This document shows, piece after piece, positions 34,001-44,504 of a DNA stretch of 64,000 nucleotides (within the stretch, counting starts at the first letter, position 1; each line of letters opens with the position of its first letter). The notes beneath the pieces were generated by a model. It made no database searches and was not told where the DNA came from. It was given only the letters and a program-made list of their open reading frames with translations. A program made the position numbers and the translations under genes. The DNA lies in the NCBI GenBank assembly GCA_019054805.1, contig JAHQIY010000013.1:868001-932000 (forward strand). The letters run 5' to 3'. The DNA comes from Brachionus manjavacas (lineage: Eukaryota; Rotifera; Eurotatoria; Ploima; Brachionidae).

Positions 34001-37000
34001 GAAATCCAAGAACTTACCTATTTGATCAAAGAAGATTTGAATAGTCTAAACAGTGAAATAAGCCAATTACAAGAAGTGAGTAAATTCTTTTTTTTTATTT
34101 TATTCCAACAAAAAAAAAAAAAAGAAAATTTGATTTAATTTTTTTGCCTCAGTTTTAATAATCTAATTAATTAGAATTTTCCAAAATTGGTCAAAAGTTA
34201 AAGGCTTTGACTTAAACTTGTTACTTAAAAACAAGTCTGATCTGAATCTGCTAAGATCACATTCTATTTAGGAAAATGATTTTCCATTTTTCCGGAGAAT
34301 AACAGAACTTATTCTGCTCTCTTGGGTTTAGGAGTTAGAATTGGTATTTCGGTCTAAAAAGCAATTTAATGGCACTGAGAAATTTTAGTAAAAAAATGTA
34401 ATAATTTTTTTTGTTGTACAAAAATGAACAAACTAATTCTAAGCTCTGCAAAAAATCTGCAATTTATTAATTTTTTCAACCAAGTATTAACAGAAAATTG
34501 CAGAGTTTTTGCAGAACTTTTTTGTGCTTGAATTTCTCATTGCCGATTTAATGTATTTCAAAATTATATCAAGAGACTCATTTTAAAATTATTTTAATAA
34601 ATGGGTATCATTTAAAAAATATTTTTGAGCAATTGCGTTTGTCAGAAGAAAGAAAAATTAAGAAAACTTTAAAAATTATTATTATTTATTTGTTTATGTG
34701 TGCCGAGCCAAAGCTACTTCAGTTTAAAAAAAAATAAAATAAAAGTAAAATAAGTTAAATATTCTTTTAGGTAATACAAGTGTATTATTAGGGTGTCTTC
34801 ACTTTTCCTCTTGGCATAATTGTCTATATGGGTTTTTAATTTGAAATAATTTATCTTGAATTTTTTTTAGCCAAAACTCCACGACTTTTAAAGCAAATGA
34901 CTGAACTTTGTTGATTTTTTTATTTTTATTAATTTTAGGTTTTTAATATTAAATCTTTTCTGCAGTAGAATTCAAGTGTTGTAAAAAATTCTGTTTTGGA
35001 TCCAGATGGGCTCCTAGAAAAGACAATGCTTCAATTGTAATTTCTTTATTTTGTATTAAGATTTTAATTTGGTCTTGGTTTGTTGCATTTTATAGAGTTT
35101 TACTAAGTTCTATTAAGAATTTATTTGTTGACAAAATTCTAAAGTAATAAACGAATAGATCAAGTTAATGTAAATGTTACCGTAAATTTCTATAACACGT
35201 AAAATTGTAAATTTAAAATTTAAAACATAAAAAAATAAATAAATTTTACTGATTTTTTATTTATCTGAGTAATTTAATGAAATAAGTTTAGTAAATTACC
35301 AGACTTGTTTTTAAGTCACAAGTCTTAAGCCAAGTCAAGTCAATGACTTAAATTTTTTTTTTTAAGTCAAGTCATTACTTTGACTTAATACTGTGACTTA
35401 AAAAAAAACCTCTCTAAATTACTGAAACGAAACGCATATTTTAAAAATAAAAATAACAAATATTTTTTTATCTTTAAGTTTTTGTATTTTACTGGAATCT
35501 TTTTAGCAAATTACTAAAAAGGTGTAATTAAAAAAAGTTTATTTGTTTTTGCAGCTTGAATTTCCCTCATGACATCTTAAGAAAGTAAGATATCACTGAA
35601 GTAAAGGATAAAAAATATTGAAGAAAGGGAACTACCTTGGGGTACACATGTTACAGGCTAATATGGTGAGATTTTAGTACTATACTGAAATAAGAGATTA
35701 TCTCTTTTGATTTTAATACAAAAGAATAATAAAGCCGGCTAAAATGCCTCAAATTACAACCCTAAAAATTTTATTCGAATTCAAACTCAAATTAATTTTA
35801 TAAAAATAAAGCACTCTCAGTAAAATAAAAAATTTTCGAAAAAAAAATTTTTTCGGAAAAATTACGGTTGCGAATTTTTTTTGAAAATAATTCTGGAAAA
35901 AAAATTAGAAATATAAACCTAGCCGAAAATATTTCAGAATTTCTGAATTTCTGAAATTTCTGAGTAAAATTTGACTGAAGAAATTTCAGAATTTTTTTCT
36001 TTTTTTTTCAGAAAAAAAAATTTTGCATGTTTTTTTTTCAGAATTATTCAGAATTTTTTCTCAGAAATTTCAGAATTTTTGAAATTCTGAAGTAACTTCA
36101 GGTAGGTAAAATATAAGCCTAATTTTATGCTACTGTTATTTATTTATCTGTTTTTCCGTACCAAGCTAAACATCGCTCAAAGGTATTGATTATTTAAGTA
36201 GTTATTTAGTGATCAGCCTGATTTGTGTTAGAGGTGGACAGAGTTGGTCAAGAGTCAAAGTCAAAAAGTCAGGGCTAAACATTAAATTCTATTTTTTATT
36301 AATTTTAACTAGAAAAAAAAATCCAAGGTTAATCAACAGGCTTGTTAGTATCCATGCCTCTGATTAACACTTATTTATTTACATTTATTGAAAATAATTA
36401 TAAAAAAATATATAAAATTATTCAATTTAAGTTAAATCCGGCATATCAAAGTCTTGACACTTAAATTTTTGTGACTTTTACACAACTCTGTTTAATTCTA
36501 ATTAAAAGAACTGTCAAATTTTTTTTTAAATAATTTCAATTTTGTTGAACATTAAAAACTTAAAACCTGAATTTAATTTTTCATAAAATTTTCAACAAGT
36601 TTGTTGGCAAAATTTGCGCATATTTTGACCATCTTGGGCGTTTTTCTACGCTTGTTTTTTGTCGCTGTTTTCTTTAAAACATTTCTTTAAAAATAAAAAA
36701 AAATCTATTTTTTTAATAATCAAAATTAATTTTTATTAATAAAAAAATTTAAAGTTTGTGAGAATAAATCAAAACCAAGATGGCAGAAATATGCAAAAGC
36801 ACTCGAGCAACGTGGTCTATTCGCTGCAGTCCAAATTGGTCAATGTTTCGTCAAATTTCAAACACGTCCTGGAAGTACGCACCGAGAACCTAAAGCACCA
36901 AAACGAACGCGGCGAAAAGTACTTTTCCAAAAATTCTTTCAACTCTGCCAGCCTGCTTGCTCCACCCAAACTACCAGGAAACACCATGGGCAAATCAGTT

Positions 37001-37387
37001 CTGCTAGTAGATGAAGAAAAAGCCACCAGCGGCCAAGACACCACACTGAACTTGGATCTCATGCAAAAGCAGCAGTTCCAGAAAAATCTGATCATCAATC
37101 AAGAGGAGACTTTTTTGAGGGAAAGAGCAAATGCCGTGCAAACAGTTGAGCAGACAATAATCGAGCTGGGCTCCATGTTTCAACAGTTGGCCAACATAGT
37201 CAAGGAGCAGGACGAGTCCATTCAACGCATTGGCACCAATATTCAAGACGTGGACCTGAACGTGAGCGCTGCACACAGTGAGCTGCTAAAATATTTCCAA
37301 TCGGTCACATCCAACCGGTGGCTCATGATAAAAATATTCTTTGTGCTGATTGTGTTTTTTGTTGTTTTCATAGTGGTGATGACGTAA
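31081..37387 (+). CDS. STX5: Syntaxin-5
   Basis: Four exons: 31081-31250, 31298-31353, 33963-34075 and 36755-37387. They join in phase to 972 nt, 323 residues; vertebrate short syntaxin-5 is about 300. It is the Qa-SNARE of ER-to-Golgi and intra-Golgi fusion. The N-terminal peptide SCRDRTSEF, the MAKKIGKELTNT segment, the SLFDD box, HSSNVVYSLQSKL and VLEVRTENLKHQ all match the family. The SNARE motif spans about residues 230-292 with the zero-layer Gln at about 270 (ESIQRIG). The C-terminal anchor, about 303-322, follows LLKYFQSVTSNRWLM. Relative to the usual N-terminus it has a few extra residues (MPIVALS). Intron 2 (2.6 kb) and intron 3 (2.7 kb) are filled with transposon debris, intron 1 is 47 nt. 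The next gene starts 218 bp downstream. Exons are clearly GC-richer than introns. Confidence 0.97.
32262..32318 (-). other. Hammerhead-like / Penelope-associated motif
   Basis: The minus strand reads CCTGAAGAAGGCCATTTGG, then TCGAAACGCGTCGTG. CTGAAGA fits the CUGANGA box of the hammerhead core, AGGCC-ATTT-GGTC(T) forms a stem, and GAAA follows. Helix III would be very short and a complete cleavable fold was not established. A sequence of this type is known near the ends of Penelope-like retroelements. It lies in intron 2 of syntaxin-5, and no reverse transcriptase is adjacent. Confidence 0.4.
32554..33312. mobile_element. Terminal-inverted-repeat element in syntaxin-5 intron 2, about 760 bp
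   Basis: The left end has TTTTCGTGCTATAATAATTT then TTTGCTATAA; the right end, reverse-complemented, has TTTTCGTGCTATAATATTTT then TTTGCTATAA. Inside is a minus-strand frame (32944-32726) rich in Asp/Glu (DDEMDDSFEIYLDDDDDEND), perhaps the acidic tail of a lost transposase. A LINE family 1 tail at 33180-33225 is nested inside. Confidence 0.65.
33130..33225 (+). repeat. LINE family 1 3'-tail copy
   Basis: A TTTTATTTTA-rich lead runs into TTATTCTGAAGGAGCTTTAG, then CTCGGTACAG and an A-rich end. It is a tail-only insertion with the GAGCT-TT-AGCTC core. Confidence 0.8.
33361..33434 (+). repeat. Third LINE/SINE-type tail family, copy 1
   Basis: (TTA)n then GTGAACACCTTTAAGGCGAT and GTTAAAAAAATATTAAAAAA. 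A second copy at 57175-57245 reads ATGAACGCCTTAAAGTCGAT then GTTAAAAATTTGTTAAAAAA. Both sit after a TTTATTTAT lead and before an A-rich end. Confidence 0.55.
34695..34745 (-). repeat. LINE family 1 3'-tail remnant, inverted
   Basis: TGTGCCGAGCCAAAGCTACT then TCAGTTTA is the reverse complement of a diverged tail (CTGAAGTAGCTTTGGCTCGG). A further degraded copy lies near 36150-36185 (CCGTACCAAGCTAAA). Both are in intron 3 of syntaxin-5. Confidence 0.6.
34930..35165 (-). pseudogene. LINE reverse-transcriptase fragment
   Basis: The minus strand reads KILIQNKEITIEALSFLGAH, then LDPKQNFLQHLNSTAEK, the FLG-x-x-x-D-x-K-x-x-F motif after the catalytic core. It differs from family 1 and family 2 copies elsewhere in the window, so it is probably a third LINE lineage. 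Confidence 0.65.
35301..35410. repeat. GACTT-type MITE fragment
   Basis: CAGACTTGTTTTTAAGTCAC, then overlapping CAAGTC / AAGTCAAGTC / GACTTAAA words on both strands. It belongs to the family of 21049-21308 but with most of the interior lost. Confidence 0.65.
35830..36095. repeat. Self-complementary TTCAGAA-rich minisatellite
   Basis: The stretch repeats TTCAGAA, TTTCTGAA and ATTTCAGAAT in both orientations between A/T runs, so it can fold on itself at many registers. It lies in intron 3 of syntaxin-5. No open frame. Confidence 0.6.
36239..36490. mobile_element. MITE with CAGAGTTG termini, 252 bp
   Basis: It starts CAGAGTTGGTCAAGAGTCAA and ends TGACTTTTACACAACTCTG. The tips CAGAGTTG / CAACTCTG are perfect inverted repeats, and AAGTC words fill the inner ends. 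No transposase and no obvious target duplication. Confidence 0.65.
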
Positions 37388-37605
37388 ACTTTGGTTTATT
37401 GAGCGAGAAAACATTGGGGGTCGTTTAGTGTAAAACATTTTTATGATTTTTATTTTTCTAAAAAAATTCCGCTTATACTTTTGGCTTGGCGGGGCTTTGA
37501 ATAAAATTTTTGCTTAAAATTTTTTTTTCTCTTCTTCTGGTAAAGAGGTCTCACAGCCTACGATGCTAATTTAATTCCAAGGTAATCTAGGAGTTGTGTT
37601 TAGAG

Positions 37606-40600
37606 ATGGCGGATAGGCTGAGAAAAATATTCTACATTTTGAGCGCGGGTGGTACGCTTTTTGGCGCTCTGGCAGTCACCAGAAGCTACATGAGTGGCGA
37701 CAAGTACACAGGAAGTGAGAAGTTGTATGGAAAAACTGTTCTAATTACAGGCGCTAATAGAGGCATTGGCAAAGAAACAGCCAAGAATTTAGCCAAACGA
37801 GGAGCCAGGGTTATACTTGCGTGCAAAGATATGGCAAAATGCCACAAAACCAAAGCTGAAATAACAAGTGAGACTTTTAACAAAAATGTTGAATGCAGAC
37901 TTTGTGATCTGGCATCGTTGGAGTCAATTAAAAATTTTGCTGATCAAATTAAAAAAGGTATGTTATTATTCTACTCATGTTAATTGGCATTTTTTGGTTT
38001 TTTTTTTGACAGGCAGAAAAAAACATGTATAACGAGTGTTCAACTCTTCTAACTTAAAAAGGCTTAAATTTTAATATTCTAAAAAGAAAAAAAAATATGA
38101 ATAATAATTATCAAAATTGAAAAATTAACATTTCAAAATATAGATCCCTTATTATATAAATACCATAGCGTATTTAATTTATTTGTTTGTACTTAAATAA
38201 GTCAGGTTAAAATAAAAATTAAAATCAATTTATTACATATCTTTTTATCTTTTTTTAATTTCGTTTATTATAATCCTTTTTACTTTATTTTTATTTTATT
38301 TTATTTTATTTTACCTTACATTATTTACTTTTTTTTTTTTTAAACTCTGAAGGAGCATTAGCTCGGTACAGATAGACAAATAAATAAATAAAATATTCTA
38401 CGAAAATTTTTGTAAAAACAAAAATGTCCAAAATATTGAATAATTTAGACATTTAAAAAAAAAATAAGATTTTATTAAAATTTGCAAATTTTTCATACAA
38501 AATATTAATGAAAAAAATTTACCGGTATAATTTAATTTTTTCCGAGTAAATAATAGTAAAAAATGTTTTAGTTTTATTTTTTAAATTATAAAAAAATAAA
38601 ATAAATTGTATCTATTCCCTTATGTGACCAAAAAATTTTATTAATTGAAAAAGTTAAAAAAAAAAAAGATAAATAAAACTAAAAATTAAGCTTCTTTTAC
38701 AAAATCTGTAATACTGGATTGTTTGGTTTTACATTTTTCTAGTACAATATTTTCAGTATTAAACAAAAAAGTCAACAACGTTGGAAAAATCTTCTTTTTT
38801 ATTTAGAAAAAAATCTTTTAAATCATTAATTCTTTCGATTGCATCCTTTGAGCTAAAATCTGATTTTTTTGGTTTTGTAATATCTTCCACTTCCGAATCA
38901 CTGTCATCTTTGTTCTCAGTATTTGATAATTTATTTATAATATTTGATAAATTAATGTTTTTTTATAATTTCTATTTTAGTCTCAAGCGAGATACACTTT
39001 CTTTTTTTTTGAGCAAGTTTATCTGCCATTTTTTTCAATTAGTATTTTCAGATATTTATATTCAATTATAAAAAGAAAATTAATTGTTTTATTTTTATTT
39101 TTTTTAATCTTTTTTCTTAATACACAAGTCTGAAAGTTTTTTTTCTTAAAAAAATGATTAAGCGGTCTTTCAAAATAAGCTCGTTTTATCAAATTTTCGT
39201 TCTATAGAAACTCGTTCTATCGAAAACATTTTTATATCTTTTTGTATTGCTCGTAATCGGTTCCAGAATCAATTTTTTATAATAATGTTGAAAATGATTA
39301 AAAAATACTCGCGTTCTTCAATTAGACAAGCAAAAATTGAAAAAAAAGGAAAATTAAAGTTTTTATTTTACTCAAAAAAAATCCTTAAAATCTTGAGTGT
39401 GAAAATTACGAACAACATTTTTTTATATGAACAATTAGTTTTTTTTGTATAGATAAATTCTTAATGTCAATTGTCCATCAAGGTGACAAGTCCCGAAAAT
39501 TTAAAAATGTGTTTTTTATTTTAGGAAAATTTTTTTTAAATATTAAGAGCGGTATAAGCAGGTATCTTTATTTAGAAGTGTACTGTAATTTTCTTCTCGA
39601 GATGAATTTGACCGTGAATACAGAAAATTAGTTTTGAACAAGATGCTGTTAATGAATTTCAAAATTTAATTATCTTTAAATTAAGAGAAACTTATTTTTT
39701 TTATTTTTTTCGATAAACTTCTAGTTTAAAAAATTAATATTTTGGCCATTTTTGTTTTTACTAAAAAATAATGCAAAATGTTAAAATTTATCATACTTTA
39801 CGTAAAATAAGGTAAAAAAGTGCATATTTTTTGAAAATTCAAAATGTTTATAAAAAAATCTTAATAAAATAAAAAAACTTTTTTTTTTCCAAATGATCTT
39901 TAATTGTTTTTTATAAAATATCTATTTGAACATTTTAAAGACGAATTTAAAATCCAAATTACGGCTTTTAATGTTATTTAATTTTAATTAAAATATATTA
40001 CAGCGAAACAAAGTTATATTGATTTAGATTTTATTTTCCTTCTGACAAAAATTCATATAATTTTCTTCCTAATTAAACAAAAATTATAAAAATAAAAACT
40101 AAAAATTTTGATTTGAAATTTACATTTGATCATAGACTTCAATTTGCCCATTTATTTATAAAAAAAAATTCGAAACAGCCGGTGAATACTTTTTTTAAAT
40201 GCAAAATTTTTTATTCTTTTTTTAAATTTAATTGTCTATATGCAATTTTTTTCTTCTCGGCAAAGATGATGAAAAATTTTTAATATCAAATTAAATTAAT
40301 AAAAAATTTCAGCCAGAAAAGAAGAAATCAATCAAAATAAATTTATTTTTTTTATTTTTAATTTGGAATATTTTTAAAATTAAATTTTATTTTAAGAGGA
40401 AAAATTTTTGCATGTTCTGGTAAACAATGCTGGTGTTATGTGGTGTCCCAAGAGCTTTACCAAAGAAGGATTCGAAAGACATCTGGGCGTAAATCATCTA
40501 GGACACTTTTACTTGACAAATTTATTGATTCCAAAATTGGTTGAATCATCACCAAGTCGAGTGATCGTTTTGACATGTAAAGACCATATTAAAGGAAAGA

Positions 40601-41070
40601 TGAATTTCGAAGATCTCAACTCAACTAAAAATTACAACGAAACAGATGCTTATAATCAAAGCAAGCTTGCCAATATACTTTTTACCAGAGAATTAGCAGA
40701 AAAATTGAAAGATTCAGGTGTCAGCGTGAACTGTGTCGATCCAGGATATTCTTATACTGACTTAATGAGACATGCATCGGTTTACAGATCTCCATATTCT
40801 CCGGTGAGTCTTTTTTTCAAGGCATTTTTAAAAACTGCCGAAATGGGCGCCCAATCTGTGATTTATGCCGCTGTTTCCGAGCAATTTGAGACAGAAAGTG
40901 GAAAATTAATCAAGTATTATTTTTTGCATCTTTTATCAAAAAAATATTTTTAAAGATTTTAACTTTATTCAAGAGATTTCAAAGAAATTCAGCCTTCTGA
41001 AGCAGCTTTGCGTAGGGATGACTCAAAAAGATTGTGGTTAGTGAGCGAAAAATGGACGAGATTAGCTTAA
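37606..41070 (+). CDS. RDH13-like short-chain dehydrogenase/reductase
   Basis: Three exons: 37606-37957, 40397-40913 and 40974-41070, 966 nt, 321 residues. It is an NADP-dependent SDR resembling the RDH11-14 group, which interconverts retinal and retinol or lipid aldehydes; RDH13 is mitochondrial. A hydrophobic N-terminus (residues 8-25) is followed by the Rossmann motif TGANRGIG (48-55), NNAG (127-130), the active-site YNQSK (203-207) and DPGYSYTDL. At the position of the catalytic Ser, 25 residues before the Tyr, there is Cys178 (in VLTCKDH, where the family has VSSxAH). The C-terminus (SEAALRRDDSKRLW) is family-like. The start ATG was chosen because it gives the usual short hydrophobic lead. 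The gene begins 218 bp after syntaxin-5. Intron 1 (2.4 kb) carries a LINE tail and a pogo relic. Whether it is still an active enzyme is open. Confidence 0.92.
38280..38400 (+). repeat. LINE family 1 3'-tail copy
   Basis: A TTTATTTTATTTTA lead, then CTCTGAAGGAGCATTAGCTC and GGTACAGATAGACAAATAAA. It is the best preserved tail with a (TAAA)n end and is located in intron 1 of the SDR gene. Confidence 0.8.
38690..39245 (-). pseudogene. Pogo/Tigger-like transposase C-terminal relic
   Basis: The minus strand near 39030-38780 gives EYQLKKMADKLAQKKESVS-like and, after stops, NKDDSDSEVEDITKPKKSDF, SSKDAIERINDLKDFF and NKKEDFSNVVDFF. An acidic stretch followed by an A-x-x-x-[IL]-x-x-L-x-x-F helix is the usual end of pogo-type transposases, as in the copy at 56205-56880. 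The right flank (39160-39240) has repeated TCGTTCTAT words resembling pogo termini. Confidence 0.5.
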
Positions 41071-41289
41071 TTAAAAAATTTATTTTTTTTTTAAATATTT
41101 TAAAATTTGCCGTAAATAAATAGCCTATTTATTTTCAAAATATTTTTTTTTAATAATCAATTTAATAATTTTTAGAATCTTTAATCAAGTGAAACTTTGT
41201 AATAAAAAAATTGATTAAAAATCTATCCAAGGCCAGTCAACAGAGTTTTAAAATATCGATGGTGAAAGAGTCATCGATTCTTCATCTTT

Positions 41290-41480
41290 CTAGCCATAGA
41301 TATCTTCCTTAAAAGACATCTTCGCAAACCTGCTTGTCGCAGCTTATTATTATTATAATTATTTTTATTTTGTCGCTGGCAGGAAGTCAAAAGTGGTGTC
41401 CATCAAGGTTCAGTGCTTCGTCCCTTATTGTTAATCATATTCTTAAACGACAATATAAGTCATAGTCACATGGTTAGATA
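41290..41480 (+). pseudogene. LINE family 2 tail followed by a reverse-transcriptase fragment
   Basis: CTAGCCATAGATATCTTCCT through GTCGCAGCTTATTATTATTA is a diverged family 2 tail. Directly after it, KSGVHQGSVLRPLLLIIFLN corresponds to LSGVPQGSVLGPLLFVIFIN of the copy at 42255. The two come from different insertion events. Confidence 0.7.
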
Positions 41481-42254
41481 TATTTAATTAAGTAAAAAAG
41501 GATAAGCATGTATTTAGTCATGCACGGTTACAAATATCTAGATGAGGAAAATCAAGTTCGAAAAAAAGTTCTCGATTTTTATTTTTGTGAGTGGAATGAA
41601 TGATACCATGCTTATTTAAAACCAATCGTTCTCCAATAGTTAAATTGCCCGGTCACAAAGAAAACGATGATTAATCGATAAAAATTGAAAGATGAATCAT
41701 TAATGAGTTAGGAACCATTTCATCTAGATTCATCATAATCGATGAAAATTTTTTTTATACATCATAATTTATTTAATTATTAAAAAATAGTTTTTTAATT
41801 TTTCAAATACTATTTAATAAGTTAATAATAAGCAAAAATTTTAAAAGTTTTTTTTTCAACTGATTTTAATAATCAAAATCATAATTTAAAATCTATTTAG
41901 ACTTTTGATTAAGGCGAACATCAATTAAAATTTTTTTCAATAGAAAGACTTTGATTTCTTATTCAATAAGTTGCTTATTAACTTTAAAATTACTTAATAG
42001 CCCTTTAACTAGACAAAAATTAGCTTGAGTAAATTTGAAATCAAAGAACATTTTAAGCAATCCAATTATATAAATAACGTCTTTTGTTAAGAGCTGATAC
42101 ACTGATAAATAATTGAACATGAATTATCACTAAATATCGTTTCATAGAATTATTAATTGATGTATCAGCTTCATTTTTTTCGGCTATTAGACTAAGGCAT
42201 TCTTCTAAACTGGCCGATTTTATAATTTTCATTATTTTTTTTCTCATTATTTCG

Positions 42255-43745
42255 GTAATTTACGAATTTTTAGGCAATATCTCGCCTATTTTCAAGAAAG
42301 GTAAAAAAACTGAGGTGTCAAATTACAGACCAATCTCGCTGACTGCCGTTCCCTGTAAGGTAATGGAGAGGATTATTAGGGATGCGATGATGGCACATCT
42401 GATCAAGTACAACTTGATTGCGAAACAGCAACACGGCTTTGTAACTAAGAAATCTTGCTTGACCAATCTTCTTGAGACGATCGACATTGTAACCGAAACT
42501 TTGAACCGCGGCTTTGCTTCAGCAATAGTCTTTATGGATTTTGCAAAAGCATTCGACAAAGTGTCTCATAGGGCATTGATTAAGAAACTTGAGGCATACG
42601 GCTTCAGGGCAAACCTTCTCAAGTGGCTTACAGACTTTCTCTCAGGCAGAAAGCAACGGGTGGTACTGGGAGAGAATGTCTCTGACTGGAAAGACGTGCT
42701 AAGCGGAGTCCCACAAGGATCTGTCCTTGGTCCGCTCCTCTTTGTAATATTTATCAACGACATGCCAAGCGTAGTTAGTAGCTTGATAAAGCTCTTTGCG
42801 GACGATACAAAACTCCTCACTATCATCAAGAACCGCCTCGATGTGCAGCAATTGCAAATTGACATAGATAGGCTTGTTAAATGGGCTGATGAATGGAAAA
42901 TGGATTTCAACGGCGACAAATGTAAGTTCATGTTCTTCAAGAACAAACATTTTCCACTAATCAACCTTCAAATGAACAACGTACCAATGGAACAAACCAC
43001 TGTGGAAAGAGACCTCGGAATCTATGTAACAAGCGACCTCAAATGAAACCACCAAGCATTACAAGCTTCAAGCAAAGCCAATATTATTTTAGGACAAATC
43101 AAGTAAGTATTCAAGTGCTGGTCAATCAGCACTTTCAGGCAACTGTATGTGGCTTTCGTGAGACCGCACTTAGAATACGCTGTTACTGCTTGGAACCCTT
43201 ATTCAAAAAAAGATATAAACATACTAGAAAGGGTACAACGGCGAGCCACAAAATTGGTTTATGAGCTCAAACATCTTAAATACGAACAACGACTAGCCAA
43301 GTTGGAACGAACCACCTTAAAAGTGAGACGAGAAAGAGGCGCCCTTATAAACTTTTTTAAGATCACGAATGATTTTAGCTCGGTAGTGTGGCATAACCAG
43401 ACTCTGAAAAGCAACTCACTAACAAGCGAAGGTCCAGCCGGTGGTATTCGAGGTCATCAGCACAGGATGACTAAGCAGCTCACCAAACCAAAACAACGAG
43501 ACAATTTTCTGACAAATAGAGTAGTGAACAGTTGGAATGAGCTGCCTGACGAATTAATCAACGCGCAATCGAAGAATTGCTTTAGAAACCAGCTAGATAA
43601 TTATTTAAAAATGAAATAACGGCAAATACATTAGCTTTTGTAACTATTATGGTATGTTAAAACCAGACAGCTACCATAGCAAGGCTACGTCTAGCCTTGC
43701 TCCGCAGGTTTCCTGCTGTAGCTTAAATTATTATTATTATATAAA
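42255..43745 (+). mobile_element. CR1/jockey-type LINE, 5'-truncated, reverse transcriptase nearly intact
   Basis: One long frame runs from ISPIFKKGKKTEVSNYRPIS through VFMDFAKAFDKVSH, SGVPQGSVLGPLLF and LFADDTKLLT (catalytic FADD) to ERDLGIYVTSDLK. It then meets TGA (43044, in place of the usual Trp codon) and TAA (about 43107), and resumes in the same frame with [45 protein letters not shown] and NQLDNYLKMK before a TAA at 43617. Endonuclease and the start of the reverse transcriptase are missing. The 3' untranslated tail has a three-way-junction fold at 43669-43723, followed by (ATT)n. Codon use is GC-rich against the surrounding DNA. Low decay suggests the youngest LINE in the window. Confidence 0.93.
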
Positions 43746-44504
43746 TAAATAAAAATTGAAATTATATTAATGGCTTTTTAAGAATAAAATTAATAAGCAA
43801 TTTTTCTTCGAATCTTTTTAATAAATCCTGAAATTGTTTACAAATAAAATTTGATTTCAACTAACTAAGTTTGTTTCGTTTAATTTCTATTTGAAAAACT
43901 AAATATTCTCATGATCAGTTCTATTGAAAGGGAAACTCAAAAACGAAACATCTATTTAGTAAATTTAAAATCAAAATGAAAAATAATAATAACAATTACA
44001 TTAAGAACCAATAACACTTCCCAATCAAATAATTTAGCTAATGAACGTTTTCTTGGCTTTAATCCAAATAATACAATTATAATTAATGAGAATTTTCAAG
44101 TTTTTCAAGAATGAAGCAACGATGAAAATCCTAAGTTTTTCATGATTGGGTCATTTTTCAAAATTCTGAAGAGAAAAAGATGAAAGTTTTCCTGGTTTTA
44201 ATCCAAAAACATTTTTCATGCATAAAAAATGAGATGATTCATAGATGAAGCATCCATGAAGTCATCGATTTTAGCTTGACTGGGTATTGGCTTTAAGAAT
44301 TTTTTTTTTTTTTTTGAATTTTTCGCTCTGTTTTTCTTGTTTTTTGTTACTTTAGTCTTATATTTATATTTTTTAACTTATATTTTTTTGCAATTAAAAA
44401 TGATTCGAAAAGTGAAACAAAAAACAATTGTAAATAAAAGATTAAAAATTCCATTTTTTAACTTTATTTTGATAAATGTTTTTGATAAAAGATTGTAATC
44501 TAAA

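Larger units (their letters stand above)
41233..44283. mobile_element. Composite region bounded by CCAGTCAA termini
   Basis: Left CCAGTCAACAGAGTTTTAAA then ATATCGATG; right, reverse-complemented, CCCAGTCAAGCTAAAATCGA then TGACTTC. The tips match the MITE at 23672-24235. Repeated GATGAATCAT / ATCGATG words recur at 41680-41760 and 44150-44270. The interior holds a LINE tail, a reverse-transcriptase fragment and a nearly full LINE 3' half, so the original element has been inflated by insertions. Confidence 0.5.

Noticed and set aside
36817-37276. Minus-strand frames of about 90 codons
   Set aside because: They are antisense shadows of the last syntaxin-5 exon, which has strong family matches.
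38781-39071. Plus-strand frame of 96 codons rich in Phe/Ser
   Set aside because: The opposite strand reads as a pogo-type transposase end with acidic stretch, a better explanation.
42323-42964. Minus-strand frames opposite the LINE
   Set aside because: They are shadows of the reverse-transcriptase frame, which carries FADD and other motifs.
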